The position numbers and the translations under genes are program-made. The notes under the pieces were generated by a model. That model was not told where the DNA came from and did no database searches. It was given only the letters and a program-made list of their open reading frames with translations. A stretch of 64,000 bases of DNA from Anomalospiza imberbis. Taxonomy: Eukaryota > Chordata > Aves > Passeriformes > Viduidae. Shown here piece by piece: positions 18,979 to 33,200 of the stretch (its first letter is position 1; every line of letters begins with the position of its first letter). The stretch is taken from contig NW_027099792.1 of NCBI RefSeq assembly GCF_031753505.1, positions 1 to 64,000 on the forward strand, read 5' to 3'.

Positions 18979-19043
18979 ACAAGAGAAGTTTTTTTTTTTT
19001 TTAATTTGGGTTCTTATTGGGTTAAAGGCAGGGGGATTTTGTT

Positions 19044-19102
<59 letters not shown>

Positions 19103-19117
19103 TTTTTGGTTTTTTTT

Positions 19118-19676
19118 CCCGTGCGGCCCCAAGGCGAGAGGCAGCCCCCGGCTGAGGCGGGCGGCAGTGCCGCCTCCTTGTGGCCAGAGCGCGGTACTGC
19201 AGCCCCCCGCGGAGGCGCTGCAGCGGCCGCCATCTTGGGAGTGGCTCGGCCGGAGTGTCGCGGACTCACTTGACCTTCTCATGATGGCGGCAAAAAGGGC
19301 GGGAAAATCGAGGACCCCACCGTTAGTCTACAGTGCTGCCTGCACAAAAACCCCGACGCCGCGGCGCCCCGGCGGGATTTTCCGCGGCGATTCCAGGGCC
19401 GTGCACGAGGGCTGTGGGGTCAGCAGCAGCGCCGGCGTGCGGATTTTTCGGCGGGGGCCGACAGGCATCGGCAAAAACGCCTCTCTCCGCCGACGGCCCC
19501 TCGCTGCCGCCATCTTGGGAGCGCCATGTCGCGGACTCGCTTGACCTTCCCAACTGGGCGGCAAAAACGGCGGGAAAAACCAGGATCCCGCTCTGCCTCC
19601 TGCTCCCCACCCTGACGCCGGCGCCGCCCGCGCGGGATTTTTTACGGTGTTGCCCGTGCCGTGGCCAGATGGGCTG
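19118..19676 (+). promoter_or_regulatory. CpG island 3 promoter/first exon (U2)
   Basis: Same YY1/E2F duplication as U1. It differs at 19672, where the word before the donor reads atgggctg instead of atgagctg, changing the second codon of the chimeric frame from AGC to GGC. The donor at 19677 is intact. Confidence 0.6.
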
Positions 19677-19781
19677 GTGAGTAGCGAATCAATCCCTGCC
19701 TCCTCGTGAGCAAGTTGCTGGAAGGAGTCATCGGCGCAGGGACGGCTTTTAGCCGGCTTCCGTTCAGTTTCTTTCTCGCAG

Positions 19782-22215
19782 GTTTCTGGGTGTTTTGATC
19801 CGGACGGCACCCCCAGGCTTGCTCTCCCAGCTGGGAGCCCTGCACGCTCGCTGCGGCTTCCACAAATTGTCGCCCGTGCTTGTGGATTGGGAGCACTGTC
19901 CTCCTCCACGGTGCCAGCTTTTTCTCTTTACAGAGGAGCACATGTACATGAAGGTGAAGAGATTCCTTCTGTCACACCAGTATTTGGACCTGAGCCGGAA
20001 TACCGGCTTTCCTCCAGCTTTTCTCCAGTTTTGGTTTTGAGGTAAGAGTCCCATTTTAGGCAATCCAGGAATTCTTCAGAAACGTGTTAAAAGCAGCCGT
20101 ACAAATACAAGGAAACCTCATTCTCCCACAGGCAGTTAATTAGAAGCACCTTTCTTATGTTTCGTATTGCAATTAAAAATGTCAATTCTCTGGGGTTTTT
20201 GTTGCTTTCTCCGTACTAAGGCGCAATGAGCTGTGCTGTGTATGCTCTGTGAGCACAAGCAAAGACTGTTCTGCCCCGGCTAGCTGCAATTCCTCTTTGA
20301 GTTCAGATTAGTAACTTTGAGTTCAGATTAGTAACTTTGAGTTCAACGGAAGTGTTTTAGAAACAGCAACTTCTAAAACTCCATTTCCACTGCATGTTTG
20401 GGCTGCAGACTGACTGTTCCCACGGGACGTCAGCGATTAAATTTGATAGGAATGGAAATGCAGAAGTCCAGAACCAGCTCGGGGAAGCCCTGAGCTGGCA
20501 GTCAGAGGGAAGCGGGGTTTTGTTGCTCTTAGGGGCTGGTATTCTTTGGAAATGTCTGAATGTCTGACGGTGGTATTTTTCTTTGTGGCTTCCAGCACAA
20601 AGCAGAGCGTGAGTGGATGCTCAGGTTTCCTGGGGAGGGGCTGTGTGGCAAACACTGCTATGAGCTTCACGTCTACCAGAGGATTTTCCGGGTGATTCTT
20701 TTCCCTTTTCAGCAGTCCTTTGTGTGACGAGGGCTCCCAGGTAAGAGTTCAAAAAGAGCAGTTCCCAACTACCCCCAAACCACAACAAGCTTGTGGGGCT
20801 TCAAGATCTCAAGTACCACAGAGAAAGGAACAGCCGATTCTGCCTTGGTCCTCTTGAAAATCTGTTCCTTGCCGGTTAGGTGTATGTGGGGAGGGGGAAA
20901 GAGTTGCTTGTGTCTAAACCAGTCCCATCCTTATGCCCTGAAACTGGAACAGCTTCCTGCCATCAAGGAGCCTCACGTGGGTGCCGTGGTTTTGCTCCTG
21001 CAGTCGGGGCCTTTTCTTTTTGGGGTCTCTATTCCCCGGCCAGCACATTTGTTACCTGAACGGTGCTTCAGCAGGAGGGAAACTCACGGGCCAGGAGCTC
21101 TCAGGTTTGGGAGCACCCACCCTGGGTATTTCAAGTACCAAAACCTTGGGCAAAGGAGAAAATTGTCTTGCTACTTGAATACTTCTTGTCAGCGCAGCAC
21201 CTGTGGTGTGAAGCTTTGAAGGGAGAATGTCTTTCCTTCTCTGGACTTGCTGAGAGCAAGTGGTGTTCGTTTTACCTGGGGCGTTGATCAGATACCAGCC
21301 AAATTGCTCATTTTAAGTTAGAGAATTAGGTCTTGGCTGTAAAAGAACACGCTGCATTTTCTGTTTCAGAGTCGCATTCTGGAGATATTACAGAGTGCTG
21401 CCCGTGTCACCAGAGCTGCCTATGAGCTGCTAGAGGATTGCAGCCTCCTCGCCTGGGTCCCGCACAGCTTAGAGAAAAGGTAACCGGAGGAGGACAGGAG
21501 AAATGGGAACAATTTCCCGTCCCCGGTGGAAGAATGACGTGGCTGAGGATGAAAGCAAGGGTGACAGGCAGGGAGGCGGGGGCACCAAGGGCTGCACTGG
21601 CAGAACTTGCTGAACGCTGAGGTGTCCCTTGTGGTTTTGAAAACAGAATCAAGACGCTTTCAGGTTGTGGTAGGAGGAGGGGATGATGGGGCTGGGGGGG
21701 GGAAGCTTTGTGACTTGGAAACCACTTCCTTAAAAAGCAAAGTGACACCTTGTGCTGGTGTCTTTACCTTTTAAATTTCAAGCACCCTCAGTTCCCATCC
21801 TGTCACAGGACCTGCTGCACAGGAAGTGGCACAGTAATGGATTTGAGCTGTCTAGAACATTCTTTCTCCTCCCCTCGCCTCTCTCCCTCACAAAAATAAT
21901 CTCTTCTGCCACGCCAAGTTCAGGCAAGTGCACCAAAAGTGCACTAGAATATGGTCCCCTGTAGGAGATGGACCAGCTGCTGGTGAGGATCTGCCTTTCA
22001 AATGTGGTTTTCTTTTTTTTTTTTTCTTTTTTTTCCCTTTGTTTTTGTTTTGTTTTATTTGGTTTTTCAGGTTTCTGGAGAACAAGGTGATAAATAAAAT
22101 GATTTCCTTACTCCATACTCTATGGCTAATAAATTTAGGAGACAAGAGAGAAAACAAGAATCAATCCCAGACAGTGCTGTTGAGATGGATATATTATCTA
22201 TCTACCTGTATATAG
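19782..22215 (+). pseudogene. URB1: URB1-like exon cluster (U2), single terminal exon
   Basis: Blocks at 19782-20041, 20596-20740, 21370-21479 and 22071-22215, with the same splice sites and the same two one-base insertions as U1. Only one terminal block is present, with the Asp-containing NLGDK version typical of E5a. The absence of E5b fits loss of one subrepeat by recombination between the two copies. Confidence 0.65.
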
Positions 22216-23260
22216 ATATTTGTAGATATATATTTTTTTTAATTTTTTAATTTTTTTTTCTGTGTAGTGATAATAACGGGATTTTTTTTTGTTAGGATAC
22301 CTTGCTTTAATGTTTTATATTTTTCTTAAAGTGGTATTTAAAGTTATTAGTTATATTATAATAGTTTATTACATTTATTGGGTAAAGTAACAGTTCCTTG
22401 TATTTCATTGGCATCAAGTAATTAATGTTAGTCATTAATTGGTAAGAGTTTATCGTGAATTATTAAGGTACGAATATTGTTTATTCAGGTATGTATTTTT
22501 TAATTGTAGGTATTTCCATGTGTTTATATTGGTTTTTATGTTAATGAGTTTGGCTTTTTTTGTTATGAATATCTTAGTATTTTATTAGGGTTTTTTTTTT
22601 ATTCGTTTACATGTTTGGTATGTGGATTATTTGTTAAGTATGTTTTTTTATATATATATATAAATATATGTTTTGGAATTTAAGTTATAAATATACTTGT
22701 TCAGGATTTTTGTAGAGTTCCATGTAAAAAATGAAGTAGGTAGGGGAGATGGAAAGTAATAATTATAGTTATTAATAAAATGAGTCTTTTAGTTTTTAAT
22801 AATGATTTAAGTTATTTAGTGATGTTTTAAGTTTTGAAAATATGATTGGCTTATTTTTTATTTCTGCGTAATTGATTGATTTCTAAAAACATTTTGTAAT
22901 GTTTTTGTAAATTGATTTCTTGTGATTTCGTCGATTTGTATACTTTAAAACATGTTTTCTATTTATGATTGTGTGTTAAGAATAAAAACAGTTGTTTTAT
23001 TTGGCAAAGTAGTATGTTTAAAGATGTTTATATTTGGCAGCAATTTATTTAAAGGTACAGATGTGTTATTGTTTCATTTGGTTAGTTAATAAGTAAGTTT
23101 GTTTACTGTGGTTCAAGTGTGAGTTGTAGTTCTTTTAGGTGTTAAAAGAGATGTAGAAACAATAGAATTAGGTTATTAAAAGGTCATACTGTTTTGATAA
23201 TGAGAAGTCAATTTGTGTTGGAGTCATTGGGTATTTTTGGTTGGTGGTTGGGTGTTTTTT
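22216..23260 (+). repeat. Single mosaic subrepeat (U2)
   Basis: The only AT-rich subrepeat in U2 begins as type a (cttaaagtggtattta near 22325). It carries type-b markers near 22402 and 22454, a type-a ttcgtcgattt near 22927 and a type-b aataaaaacag near 22981, and ends like type b. This is what unequal crossover between the two copies, plus conversion, would leave. Confidence 0.75.
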
Positions 23261-23969
23261 TTTTTTTGGTTTTTTTTTTTTTTAAATGTATTCCTGTTAT
23301 GTTTGGTCTTGGTAGGGTTAATTGTTTTAAATGGTAGGTTTGATGTTTTGAGGTAACTTCTTTGTGGTTTTGTGTGGTTTTGGGGTTGTTTTGTAACTAA
23401 ATATTAGACAGGTATTTATTTGTAATGATCTCGGTAATTTTACTTTTGGTGGTTGAACTGTCATTTGGGGTATGAGTGTCTAAATGCTCTTTGAAGAGTC
23501 GACGTCACGTGTAAGTTTTTTGGTTTGCGATTTAGTGTTTGTAAAGGATGAGGTTAGTTGTGAAGAGCTGTACTACCAAGGTGTGTAGAAAATAGGTTTT
23601 TAGGATTGGTGGCTGATAAGCAGCGTATTTGGAGGTGTGGTTCTGGTTGGTGTTACTTGTAGGTTTTGTTTTGGTTGTGGAACTATTTCTTTTGGGGGTT
23701 TTGTGTGTTTTAAATAAGGTTTGACACAGTGAGTAGGACTCTGGTCCGATTTCTTTTTTGTGGAACCGTAAGTATAAGGTTTTCTTTAGGTTATGCAATT
23801 GACGGGACTACCTTCTGGACTACTTACTAAGTCTTGTACTTGACGAGGTTTTTGTAACTCTGATTTTGCAATCCAAGACGAAAAATGAGAAGACGAAGGA
23901 GGTAGAGAGAAGTTGTCTCCTTATAGGACAAAAAGGGTTTAACACAGAAACCCTGCATGGTCTAATCTT

Positions 23970-24952
23970 GCGGTGGGGGGTTGGGGGGGGTGGGTTCCGA
24001 GCGACGGCCGGGCCGGGCCGGGCCGGGCCGCCCGCGGGGCTCGGCAGCGGGCGAGCACCGAGCTGTGCGCGCGAAACGGGAGGCGGCGGCGGCGGGGAGC
24101 CGAAGGGAGCCGAGCTGAGCCGAAGGGAGCCGAGCCGAGAGGCTCCGAGTTCAGCCGAGCCGAGCCGAGCTGCGCCGAAGAGGCGAATCCAGCCGAGTCT
24201 AGCGGCTAAAAGCCGAGGCGAGCCGAGGAGCCGAGTTCAGCCGAAGCGAGCCGAGCTCCGCCGAGCGCGGCATCCCGAGCAGGCCGGGGCGGGCTCGGGC
24301 TGCAGCCCGGCGGGCGCTCTGTGAGGCTCCCCCTCTTGTCCCTCTCTCTGCCTCTCCTTCTTCCTTCTTTCTCCCCGTATTCCTGTTCTCTGTCCGCAGA
24401 CCCCCCCGGCGCGGCGCCCCTGGGCCCTGGCAGGAGTCCCCGCACGGGGCCGGAGGCTCTCGGCGGATCCCCCCGTGCCGGCCAAACGCCGCCCGGCACT
24501 GCCGGACCCGGGGCTTTCCCGGCATCGCGCCGAGAGCGGCCCCCGCTCTGTGCCGTGCCGTCCGTGCCGCGTCCCCGCCGTCTCTGCCACTCCCTCTTTC
24601 TGCCCCTCGCCTGTGACAGCGAGGCTGGGCAGGAGCTTCAACCCTTCGGGGGGCTTTCTTGTTGCGGCAGAGTCCCTTTCGGGGGGGATGGACACGTGGA
24701 GAGGGATTGAAGGAAGTGCTGGGCTGCTCTGCAGGGCAGTTGGACTCGTTCTGTGCCTTCTTTGGGGGCCGGGAAAAGGGGGCGAAGACGCGGGGCTCTG
24801 ATGTCCTTTGGGGCGCCCCAAGGTCCCTCGGAGAGGGAGGCACACTGCGGTGGAGGAGCAGGTGGGTGGCGAACGAGGGGGGGTCACGCTGGGTGCCGTC
24901 CCCCAGAGGGACCCAAAGCTGCCCCAAAATGCACGGGGAGGCGTGTGTGTAG
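23970..24952 (+). promoter_or_regulatory. CpG island 1 (U3)
   Basis: As in U2, with four GGGCC copies. A 28-base poly-A tract follows at 25387. Confidence 0.8.
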
Positions 24953-25387
24953 AATACTAAATCCCGTCAAGTGTTTCGTTTTTGTAGCTATTGGTAAGAA
25001 TAGGAATTTGTCTCTGAATTCATTTGGAAAGAAACCCCGAGCAGCCCCAGGTGTGAGCTGTGAGGATGAGGAGGGGCCGGCTCCTGCCGGGGGCTCTTTT
25101 AAGGGGGTTTGCCTCAGCTCACTTTGGCATGGAGCTGCCGGAGAAGAGGAGCTTTTGGGGGGCTCCCGGGGCTGTCCTTGGAAGGACGGTGAGAGCTTGA
25201 GACAGCAGAGTCTGGGGGATCACTTGGATACCTGGAGCATTGCTCCAAGGAGGTGCCGAGGGACAAACCTTTGTGCCGGGAAGAAGCAGCAGCCAAACAG
25301 GTGAGCCCATGTGTATTTGTAGCGGGGACATTTCTCCTTTCCCTTTTAAATTTCATCTTGCCAATCCCTCCACGGTGCTCCCAGGGA

Positions 25388-25418
<31 letters not shown>

Positions 25419-26442
25419 TTTGAGGACAAAAGCAATTCAAATTGAAGGTAGCGACTTCTTTTCCATTATTGACCCTGTCTGAACAGGTGGGCAATCCCTC
25501 TTCGTTTGTGGTTTTGAGGGTATTGGCTGAAGGCAAACCTGCCTTTTCCAGGGTGTTAGGGGTATCCCAGGGGTGGCAGGGAACCCCTGGGTTCTATTTT
25601 AAATGGAAGGGGGAAAATATTGTTGTCGTTTGATGGGTTCGATTTGAGGCTAACCCCCCCCTCCATTTTCATCACCCTTAGGTTTAAATGGAGGGGGCAG
25701 CCCCGTTGTCCCTCCTTTTAAAGGGTTTGGCTTGAGGTAAAATCCCCCTTTCCCATCATTTGTCTCGCCGGCCGGGGGTCTATGTAGAAATCACGAACGG
25801 GGCGGGACTGCTGAGGAAGGCGTCTCGAGCTGTTTAATTTTCTCGCATCACTCTCATGACATGCTTATGACAGTGGGAAGATGCCAGCAGCTCACATCCC
25901 CGCCAGCAGACCAAGAACCTAATGTTAGAATTTACTGGAAAGTTTTTGGACCGGTCACACGAAGCACAAGCATATTGACAGTAGTTCTGTCTAACCCCTG
26001 TAAGCACACGTACCTTTGCTTTTTAAAACAATGCTCGCTTATTTCGAGTGCAATACCTGCTTGTAAGCCTTAAAACACAATGCACGGGGCTCCATTCTCA
26101 AGCTTAGAACTTCCTAGTGTCTCGCTAGATGTACTTTTCTGTAGCTTAGGGAGTTGTTCTAGAGGGGCGTTAATACACAGACCATTGCTCTAGTTGTAGT
26201 TATCTTCTACTTCTTGTATAATTTGTCTGCTGACAAATCTGATGTCTAGTGCTTAGCTCTACCCGCAGTTGTGCTGTTTGTGAGGCCTGCCTTTTTTTTG
26301 CAGCTTTCCCCAAACCCTCTGATTTTAAAGATTCCCACAATTTGAGGGATTTCATTTGAGGAAAGCCCCTTCTTTTCTGCCCTTCTAGGGGACGAAATGG
26401 AAGGGGAGAACACATTTATTTGCCCTCGATGAAGTGAGGCGA

Positions 26443-26948
26443 GCACCTGAGTGTGGCGTCGGTTTCGGGGGTTGAACTGAAGGAAGCTGCAGCTCTCGCA
26501 GCGTTTGAAGGGTTGAAATCGGGGTGTGCCGCTGCCTTGGAGGGCGCTTCTTCTGCCCCTGGGCCGGCACCAAAGGTTCTGTGGCGGGCGCTGCTGGCAT
26601 GGCCCGGGGAGCTGCTGAGGGGGAAGGGGAGTTTGGCGCGGCCGGGCTGCCGCGGGACCGCCAGAGCCGCGCCGCTGCGAGGCGTGCGGAGCCGAGGGGA
26701 GCTTTGCCGGGCCGGCGGGCGGGAGAGGCGGCGCGGCGCTGCGCCGGTGCCGGCCGGTGCCGGCCGCTCCGTCCGCTCCGGGCGCGGGGCTCGGGCGCCG
26801 CCGGGGCGCCCCGGGCCCGGTGCCGGCCCCGCCGGGCAGAGGGGGCAGCGGGCGGGGGTCTCCCGGCGCGGCGCCGCCTCTGCCCGCCGGAGGAGCCGCT
26901 TTCGTGCCGGGAGCGCGGCTTTCAATGTTCCCAAGTTCCTTGATGGGG
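26443..26948 (+). promoter_or_regulatory. CpG island 2 (U3)
   Basis: Unchanged from U1 by eye. The upstream acceptor region has the U1 version, not the U2 private version. Confidence 0.75.
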
Positions 26949-27062
26949 CGGTTTTGAGGTGGTTTTTAGGAATTGATTGTATCGTTTCGTTTGGTTCGTA
27001 GTAGGTGTATGCTAATGGACACGGTGTACTTCTCGAATGTCATGGTTCTTGGTTCAGGTGCT

Positions 27063-29466
27063 GATGACAAGGGGTTTTTTCGATTGAGCTTTGTTGTTGG
27101 ATTTTTTTTTTTTTTTTTTGTGGGATTTTGGTTGGGGTTTTTTTTGGTTGGTTGGTTGGTTGGTTGGATAAAAATTATAATTTAAAATTATATTTTTTAA
27201 GGTTTACAGTGGTTTTTATGGGTCGTAGCATGAAGTAGAGGGTAGGTTTTTAATTCGGTTGTGGTGACTTTTTTTGCCGTAGAGTCTGTAGTGTTTGTTT
27301 TGGTGGGTTTGAGGTAGTGTCCTGTAGTTCATTAGTGAGGTTTTTATAATATTGATGATTGCATTATTGTTTAGTGTATTATAGAGGTTTTATTCATTTG
27401 GTTTTTTGATTGTCGTGTATGTTTTATTGTTGCAGAGAATTTGGGAGATATTGTTTATGGTTACACTTATCTTTTGGCTTCGTGTTTATTTCTAGGTAGT
27501 ATTTTGGTTTTGATGGTTTGAGGCGTTATGGGTTTATTGAGTTAGGAATACTTTTGCTGTTGTTAATTTAAGTTGTTGGGTTTTTGGTTTTTTTTTGTTT
27601 TTTTGTAGTTTGATCTATTTGGTTGCAGTTTTTTATTCGTTTTATTTTTGGGAACATGGGTATTTATATGCTAGATTTTTTTAAGGCAGTTATTTTATTT
27701 GGGTGGTGATTTGTTTGTTTCTCTGTGGTTTAGATTTTTTTATATCGGTAATGAGTTTGGTGGGTTTTTTTAGTTAATTTTATAGAGTATTGGGTTCTCT
27801 TTATGAGTTAGCGTAGAGGTAGAGTTTTGGTTCTATTTTTGGGTTTTAGTAACGTTCAGGGTCTGCTGTAGGGTTTGGAGTTTAGTATGTTAGTTGGGTT
27901 TGGTTTTGTTTTTTTTTTTTTTTTTTCTTCTTTTTGGTGGTCTTTGTGATTTGCTGTGTGGGTTTCTATAGGGCTTGAACAAATTTTTGTTTCATTCGTG
28001 TGATGTGATAAGAATTGTTAGCGAAAAGAGTGTAGTGTGGGGTTTTTTTGCTGGTAGTTGGTTGGCCGGTGGAGCCGTTCTAGCATTTTTGGACGGCATT
28101 GGTGGGAATTGGATGCTGTTTGTATTGGCATTTTAGTTTCAGGAATTGGATTTTAAATGCAAAATTATAACTATAATGAAAGAAAACAAATCCAGAAATA
28201 TAAAAATGGGAATATAAAATTCCAGTTTTAAATACAAAGAGAATACATATCAAGAGAACATGTAACATAAATAATCTCTTACCACAAGATGTTATAATGT
28301 TTGATAGAGAGTGTTTTATATGTTTGTGTAAATACATGTAAACATAGATGATAGCTATAAACTAAATCCATATAAAATATCAACATAAAATGTATCATTA
28401 ATATGTGTAGATATATAGAAATATAAAGTACAAAAAAACCCCAAAATCATAGAAATCAATACAATACATATAATACTGTGTATGTCTCATAATAACACAG
28501 TATAATCCAAATATATTTTATGTCTAAATACAAAATATTTTGTATTTATTGTATATATAAAATTTATTGTAATACAATATACACGCTCTTATAAACGTAA
28601 ATATCAAAACCATAAATACTGAAATATTCAAATATAGTTTAAAATAAATTTGTTTCATTTAATTTGGTAGTAGGCAGGGTTTTTATTACAAAAATTATAA
28701 AATAAAGCTAGAAGTCTATGTATAGAAATACATCATACATACGTTAAGATCTATATAAAAATTAAAAAGTAAGTAAATATATGTATGGGCGTATATATGA
28801 CGTAAAATAGAAATAATAATTTATCTATCTTGTTGCATTATTATATAGATTACATCTTTTTAATATAATATGTCAATATACACTCTAAATGCAAATGTGA
28901 ATAAAATTATGAAAATATGTAAATATTTAAAGATCGTTTGAAGAAAGGGCTTTTTTAAGGTTTCGTTTGCTTAAAGGCAGGAATTTTCTTGAAAAGAAAA
29001 AGATGTATATACATTTTATTTTGATATAATTCTAAATACAGATAATATATAATCGATGTATAAAGATATCTGTAAAATATAATATAGAAATAAAAATAAG
29101 TAATAGGAAGAAATAGAATATAAGTAACACCATACATCACTCTACATTTAAAATGTAAATTTGAATATAAGTGCGAAAAATATAAATTTTAAAAAATTCA
29201 ACACGGTTTAAAAGAAAGGATTTTTTTTTTTTTTTACTTGGGTAGAGGAAGGGTTTTATTATAAACAGTATAAACCTTTTAGAAATATCAATCTGCATGT
29301 AGAAATATATCATCAATATATTGAGATATGTGTAAAAATATAAAATATAATAAAATATAAGTAATAGGAATAAATGTTATGATTATGCATCCATATACAC
29401 TCTAAATCAAAATGTGGATATAAACATGAAAAGTATAAAAATAAAATAGATTGAAATATAGTTTAC
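27063..29466 (+). other. G+T-skewed and A-rich segments (U3); no gene
   Basis: The C-poor stretch runs to about 28136, then A-rich degenerate repeats. Nothing is coding. Confidence 0.7.
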
Positions 29467-29633
29467 AAGAGAAGTTTTTTTTTTTTTTTAATTTGGGTTC
29501 TTATTGGGTTAAAGGCAGGGGGTTTTTGTTGGTGTTTTGTTTTTTTTTTTTTGTTTTTGGTTTTTTTTTTTTTTGTTTTTTTTTTTTTTTGTTTTGTTTT
29601 GTTTTTTTTTTTTTTTTGTTTTTGGTTTTTTTT

Positions 29634-30192
29634 CCCGTGCGGCCCCAAGGCGAGAGGCAGCCCCCGGCTGAGGCGGGCGGCAGTGCCGCCTCCTTGTGGC
29701 CAGAGCGCGGTACTGCAGCCCCCCGCGGAGGCGCTGCAGCGGCCGCCATCTTGGGAGTGGCTCGGCCGGAGTGTCGCGGACTCACTTGACCTTCTCATGA
29801 TGGCGGCAAAAAGGGCGGGAAAATCGAGGACCCCACCGTTAGTCTACAGTGCTGCCTGCACAAAAACCCCGACGCCGCGGCGCCCCGGCGGGATTTTCCG
29901 CGGCGATTCCAGGGCCGTGCACGAGGGCTGTGGGGTCAGCAGCAGCGCCGGCGTGCGGATTTTTCGGCGGGGGCCGACAGGCATCGGCAAAAACGCCTCT
30001 CTCCGCCGACGGCCCCTCGCTGCCGCCATCTTGGGAGCGCCATGTCGCGGACTCGCTTGACCTTCCCAACTGGGCGGCAAAAACGGCGGGAAAAACCAGG
30101 ATCCCGCTCTGCCTCCTGCTCCCCACCCTGACGCCGGCGCCGCCCGCGCGGGATTTTTTACGGTGTTGCCCGTGCCGTGGCCAGATGAGCTG
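29634..30192 (+). promoter_or_regulatory. CpG island 3 promoter/first exon (U3)
   Basis: Same YY1/E2F duplication; donor at 30193. It is preceded by a poly-T tract with many G interruptions (29525-29630), unlike U1 and U2. Confidence 0.6.
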
Positions 30193-30297
30193 GTGAGTAG
30201 CGAATCAATCCCTGCCTCCTCGTGAGCAAGTTGCTGGAAGGAGTCATCGGCGCAGGGACGGCTTTTAGCCGGCTTCCGTTCCGTTTCTTTCTCGCAG

Positions 30298-33200
30298 GTT
30301 TCTGGGTGTTTTGATCCGGACGGCACCCCCAGGCTTGCTCTCCCAGCTGGGAGCCCTGCACGCTCGCTGCGGCTTCCACAAATTGTCGCCCGTGCTTGTG
30401 GATTGGGAGCACTGTCCTCCTCCACGGTGCCAGCTTTTTCTCTTTACAGAGGAGCACATGTACATGAAGGTGAAGAGATTCCTTCTGTCACACCAGTATT
30501 TGGACCTGAGCCGGAATACCGGCTTTCCTCCAGCTTTTCTCCAGTTTTGGTTTTGAGGTAAGAGTCCCATTTTAGGCAATCCAGGAATTCTTCAGAAACG
30601 TGTTAAAAGCAGCCGTACAAATACAAGGAAACCTCATTCTCCCACAGGCAGTTAATTAGAAGCACCTTTCTTATGTTTCGTATTGCAATTAAAAATGTCA
30701 ATTCTCTGGGGTTTTTGTTGCTTTCTCCGTACTAAGGCGCAATGAGCTGTGCTGTGTATGCTCTGTGAGCACAAGCAAAGACTGTTCTGCCCCGGCTAGC
30801 TGCAATTCCTCTTTGAGTTCAGATTAGTAACTTTGAGTTCAGATTAGTAACTTTGAGTTCAACGGAAGTGTTTTAGAAACAGCAACTTCTAAAACTCCAT
30901 TTCCACTGCATGTTTGGGCTGCAGACTGACTGTTCCCACGGGACGTCAGCGATTAAATTTGATAGGAATGGAAATGCAGAAGTCCAGAACCAGCTCGGGG
31001 AAGCCCTGAGCTGGCAGTCAGAGGGAAGCGGGGTTTTGTTGCTCTTAGGGGCTGGTATTCTTTGGAAATGTCTGAATGTCTGACGGTGGTATTTTTCTTT
31101 GTGGCTTCCAGCACAAAGCAGAGCGTGAGTGGATGCTCAGGTTTCCTGGGGAGGGGCTGTGTGGCAAACACTGCTATGAGCTTCACGTCTACCAGAGGAT
31201 TTTCCGGGTGATTCTTTTCCCTTTTCAGCAGTCCTTTGTGTGACGAGGGCTCCCAGGTAAGAGTTCAAAAAGAGCAGTTCCCAACTACCCCCAAACCACA
31301 ACAAGCTTGTGGGGCTTCAAGATCTCAAGTACCACAGAGAAAGGAACAGCCGATTCTGCCTTGGTCCTCTTGAAAATCTGTTCCTTGCCGGTTAGGTGTA
31401 TGTGGGGAGGGGGAAAGAGTTGCTTGTGTCTAAACCAGTCCCATCCTTATGCCCTGAAACTGGAACAGCTTCCTGCCATCAAGGAGCCTCACGTGGGTGC
31501 CGTGGTTTTGCTCCTGCAGTCGGGGCCTTTTCTTTTTGGGGTCTCTATTCCCCGGCCAGCACATTTGTTACCTGAACGGTGCTTCAGCAGGAGGGAAACT
31601 CACGGGCCAGGAGCTCTCAGGTTTGGGAGCACCCACCCTGGGTATTTCAAGTACCAAAACCTTGGGCAAAGGAGAAAATTGTCTTGCTACTTGAATACTT
31701 CTTGTCAGCGCAGCACCTGTGGTGTGAAGCTTTGAAGGGAGAATGTCTTTCCTTCTCTGGACTTGCTGAGAGCAAGTGGTGTTCGTTTTACCTGGGGCGT
31801 TGATCAGATACCAGCCAAATTGCTCATTTTAAGTTAGAGAATTAGGTCTTGGCTGTAAAAGAACACGCTGCATTTTCTGTTTCAGAGTCGCATTCTGGAG
31901 ATATTACAGAGTGCTGCCCGTGTCACCAGAGCTGCCTATGAGCTGCTAGAGGATTGCAGCCTCCTCGCCTGGGTCCCGCACAGCTTAGAGAAAAGGTAAC
32001 CGGAGGAGGACAGGAGAAATGGGAACAATTTCCCGTCCCCGGTGGAAGAATGACGTGGCTGAGGATGAAAGCAAGGGTGACAGGCAGGGAGGCGGGGGCA
32101 CCAAGGGCTGCACTGGCAGAACTTGCTGAACGCTGAGGTGTCCCTTGTGGTTTTGAAAACAGAATCAAGACGCTTTCAGGTTGTGGTAGGAGGAGGGGAT
32201 GATGGGGCTGGGGGGGGGAAGCTTTGTGACTTGGAAACCACTTCCTTAAAAAGCAAAGTGACACCTTGTGCTGGTGTCTTTACCTTTTAAATTTCAAGCA
32301 CCCTCAGTTCCCATCCTGTCACAGGACCTGCTGCACAGGAAGTGGCACAGTAATGGATTTGAGCTGTCTAGAACATTCTTTCTCCTCCCCTCGCCTCTCT
32401 CCCTCACAAAAATAATCTCTTCTGCCACGCCAAGTTCAGGCAAGTGCACCAAAAGTGCACTAGAATATGGTCCCCTGTAGGAGATGGACCAGCTGCTGGT
32501 GAGGATCTGCCTTTCAAATGTGGTTTTCTTTTTTTTTTTTTCTTTTTTTTCCCTTTGTTTTTGTTTTGTTTTATTTGGTTTTTCAGGTTTCTGGAGAACA
32601 AGGTGATAAATAAAATGATTTCCTTACTCCATACTCTATGGCTAATAAATTTAGGAGACAAGAGAGAAAACAAGAATCAATCCCAGACAGTGCTGTTGAG
32701 ATGGATATATTATCTATCTACCTGTATATAGATATTTGTAGATATATATTTTTTTTAATTTTTTAATTTTTTTTTCTGTGTAGTGATAATAACGGGATTT
32801 TTTTTTGTTAGGATACCTTGCTTTAATGTTTTATATTTTTCTTAAAGTGGTATTTAAAGTTATTAGTTATATTATAATAGTTTATTACATTTATTGGGTA
32901 AAGTAACAGTTCCTTGTATTTTATTGGTATCAAGTAATTAATGTTAGTCATTAATTGGTAAGAGTTTATAGTGAATTATTAAGGTACGAATATTGTTTAT
33001 TCAGGTATGTATTTTTTAATTGTAGGTATTTCCATGTGTTTATATTGGTTTTTATGTTAATGAGTTTGGCTTTTTTTGTTATGAATATCTTAGTATTTTA
33101 TTAGGGGTTTTTTTTTATTCGTTTACATGTTTGGTATGTGGATTATTTGTTAAGTATGTTTTTTTATATATATATATAAATATATGTTTTGGAATTTAAG

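Larger units (their letters stand above)
13380..23865 (+). repeat. Macrosatellite unit U2 (10486 bp, one subrepeat missing)
   Basis: Shorter than its neighbours because it carries only one 1236-bp subrepeat. Between the start of the CpG-island-3 frame and the next landmark it has 4533 bases, against 5767 in U1 and U3. It has a four-copy GGGCC run, an almost pure poly-T tract before CpG island 3, and a cluster of private substitutions at 15714-15900. Confidence 0.97.
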
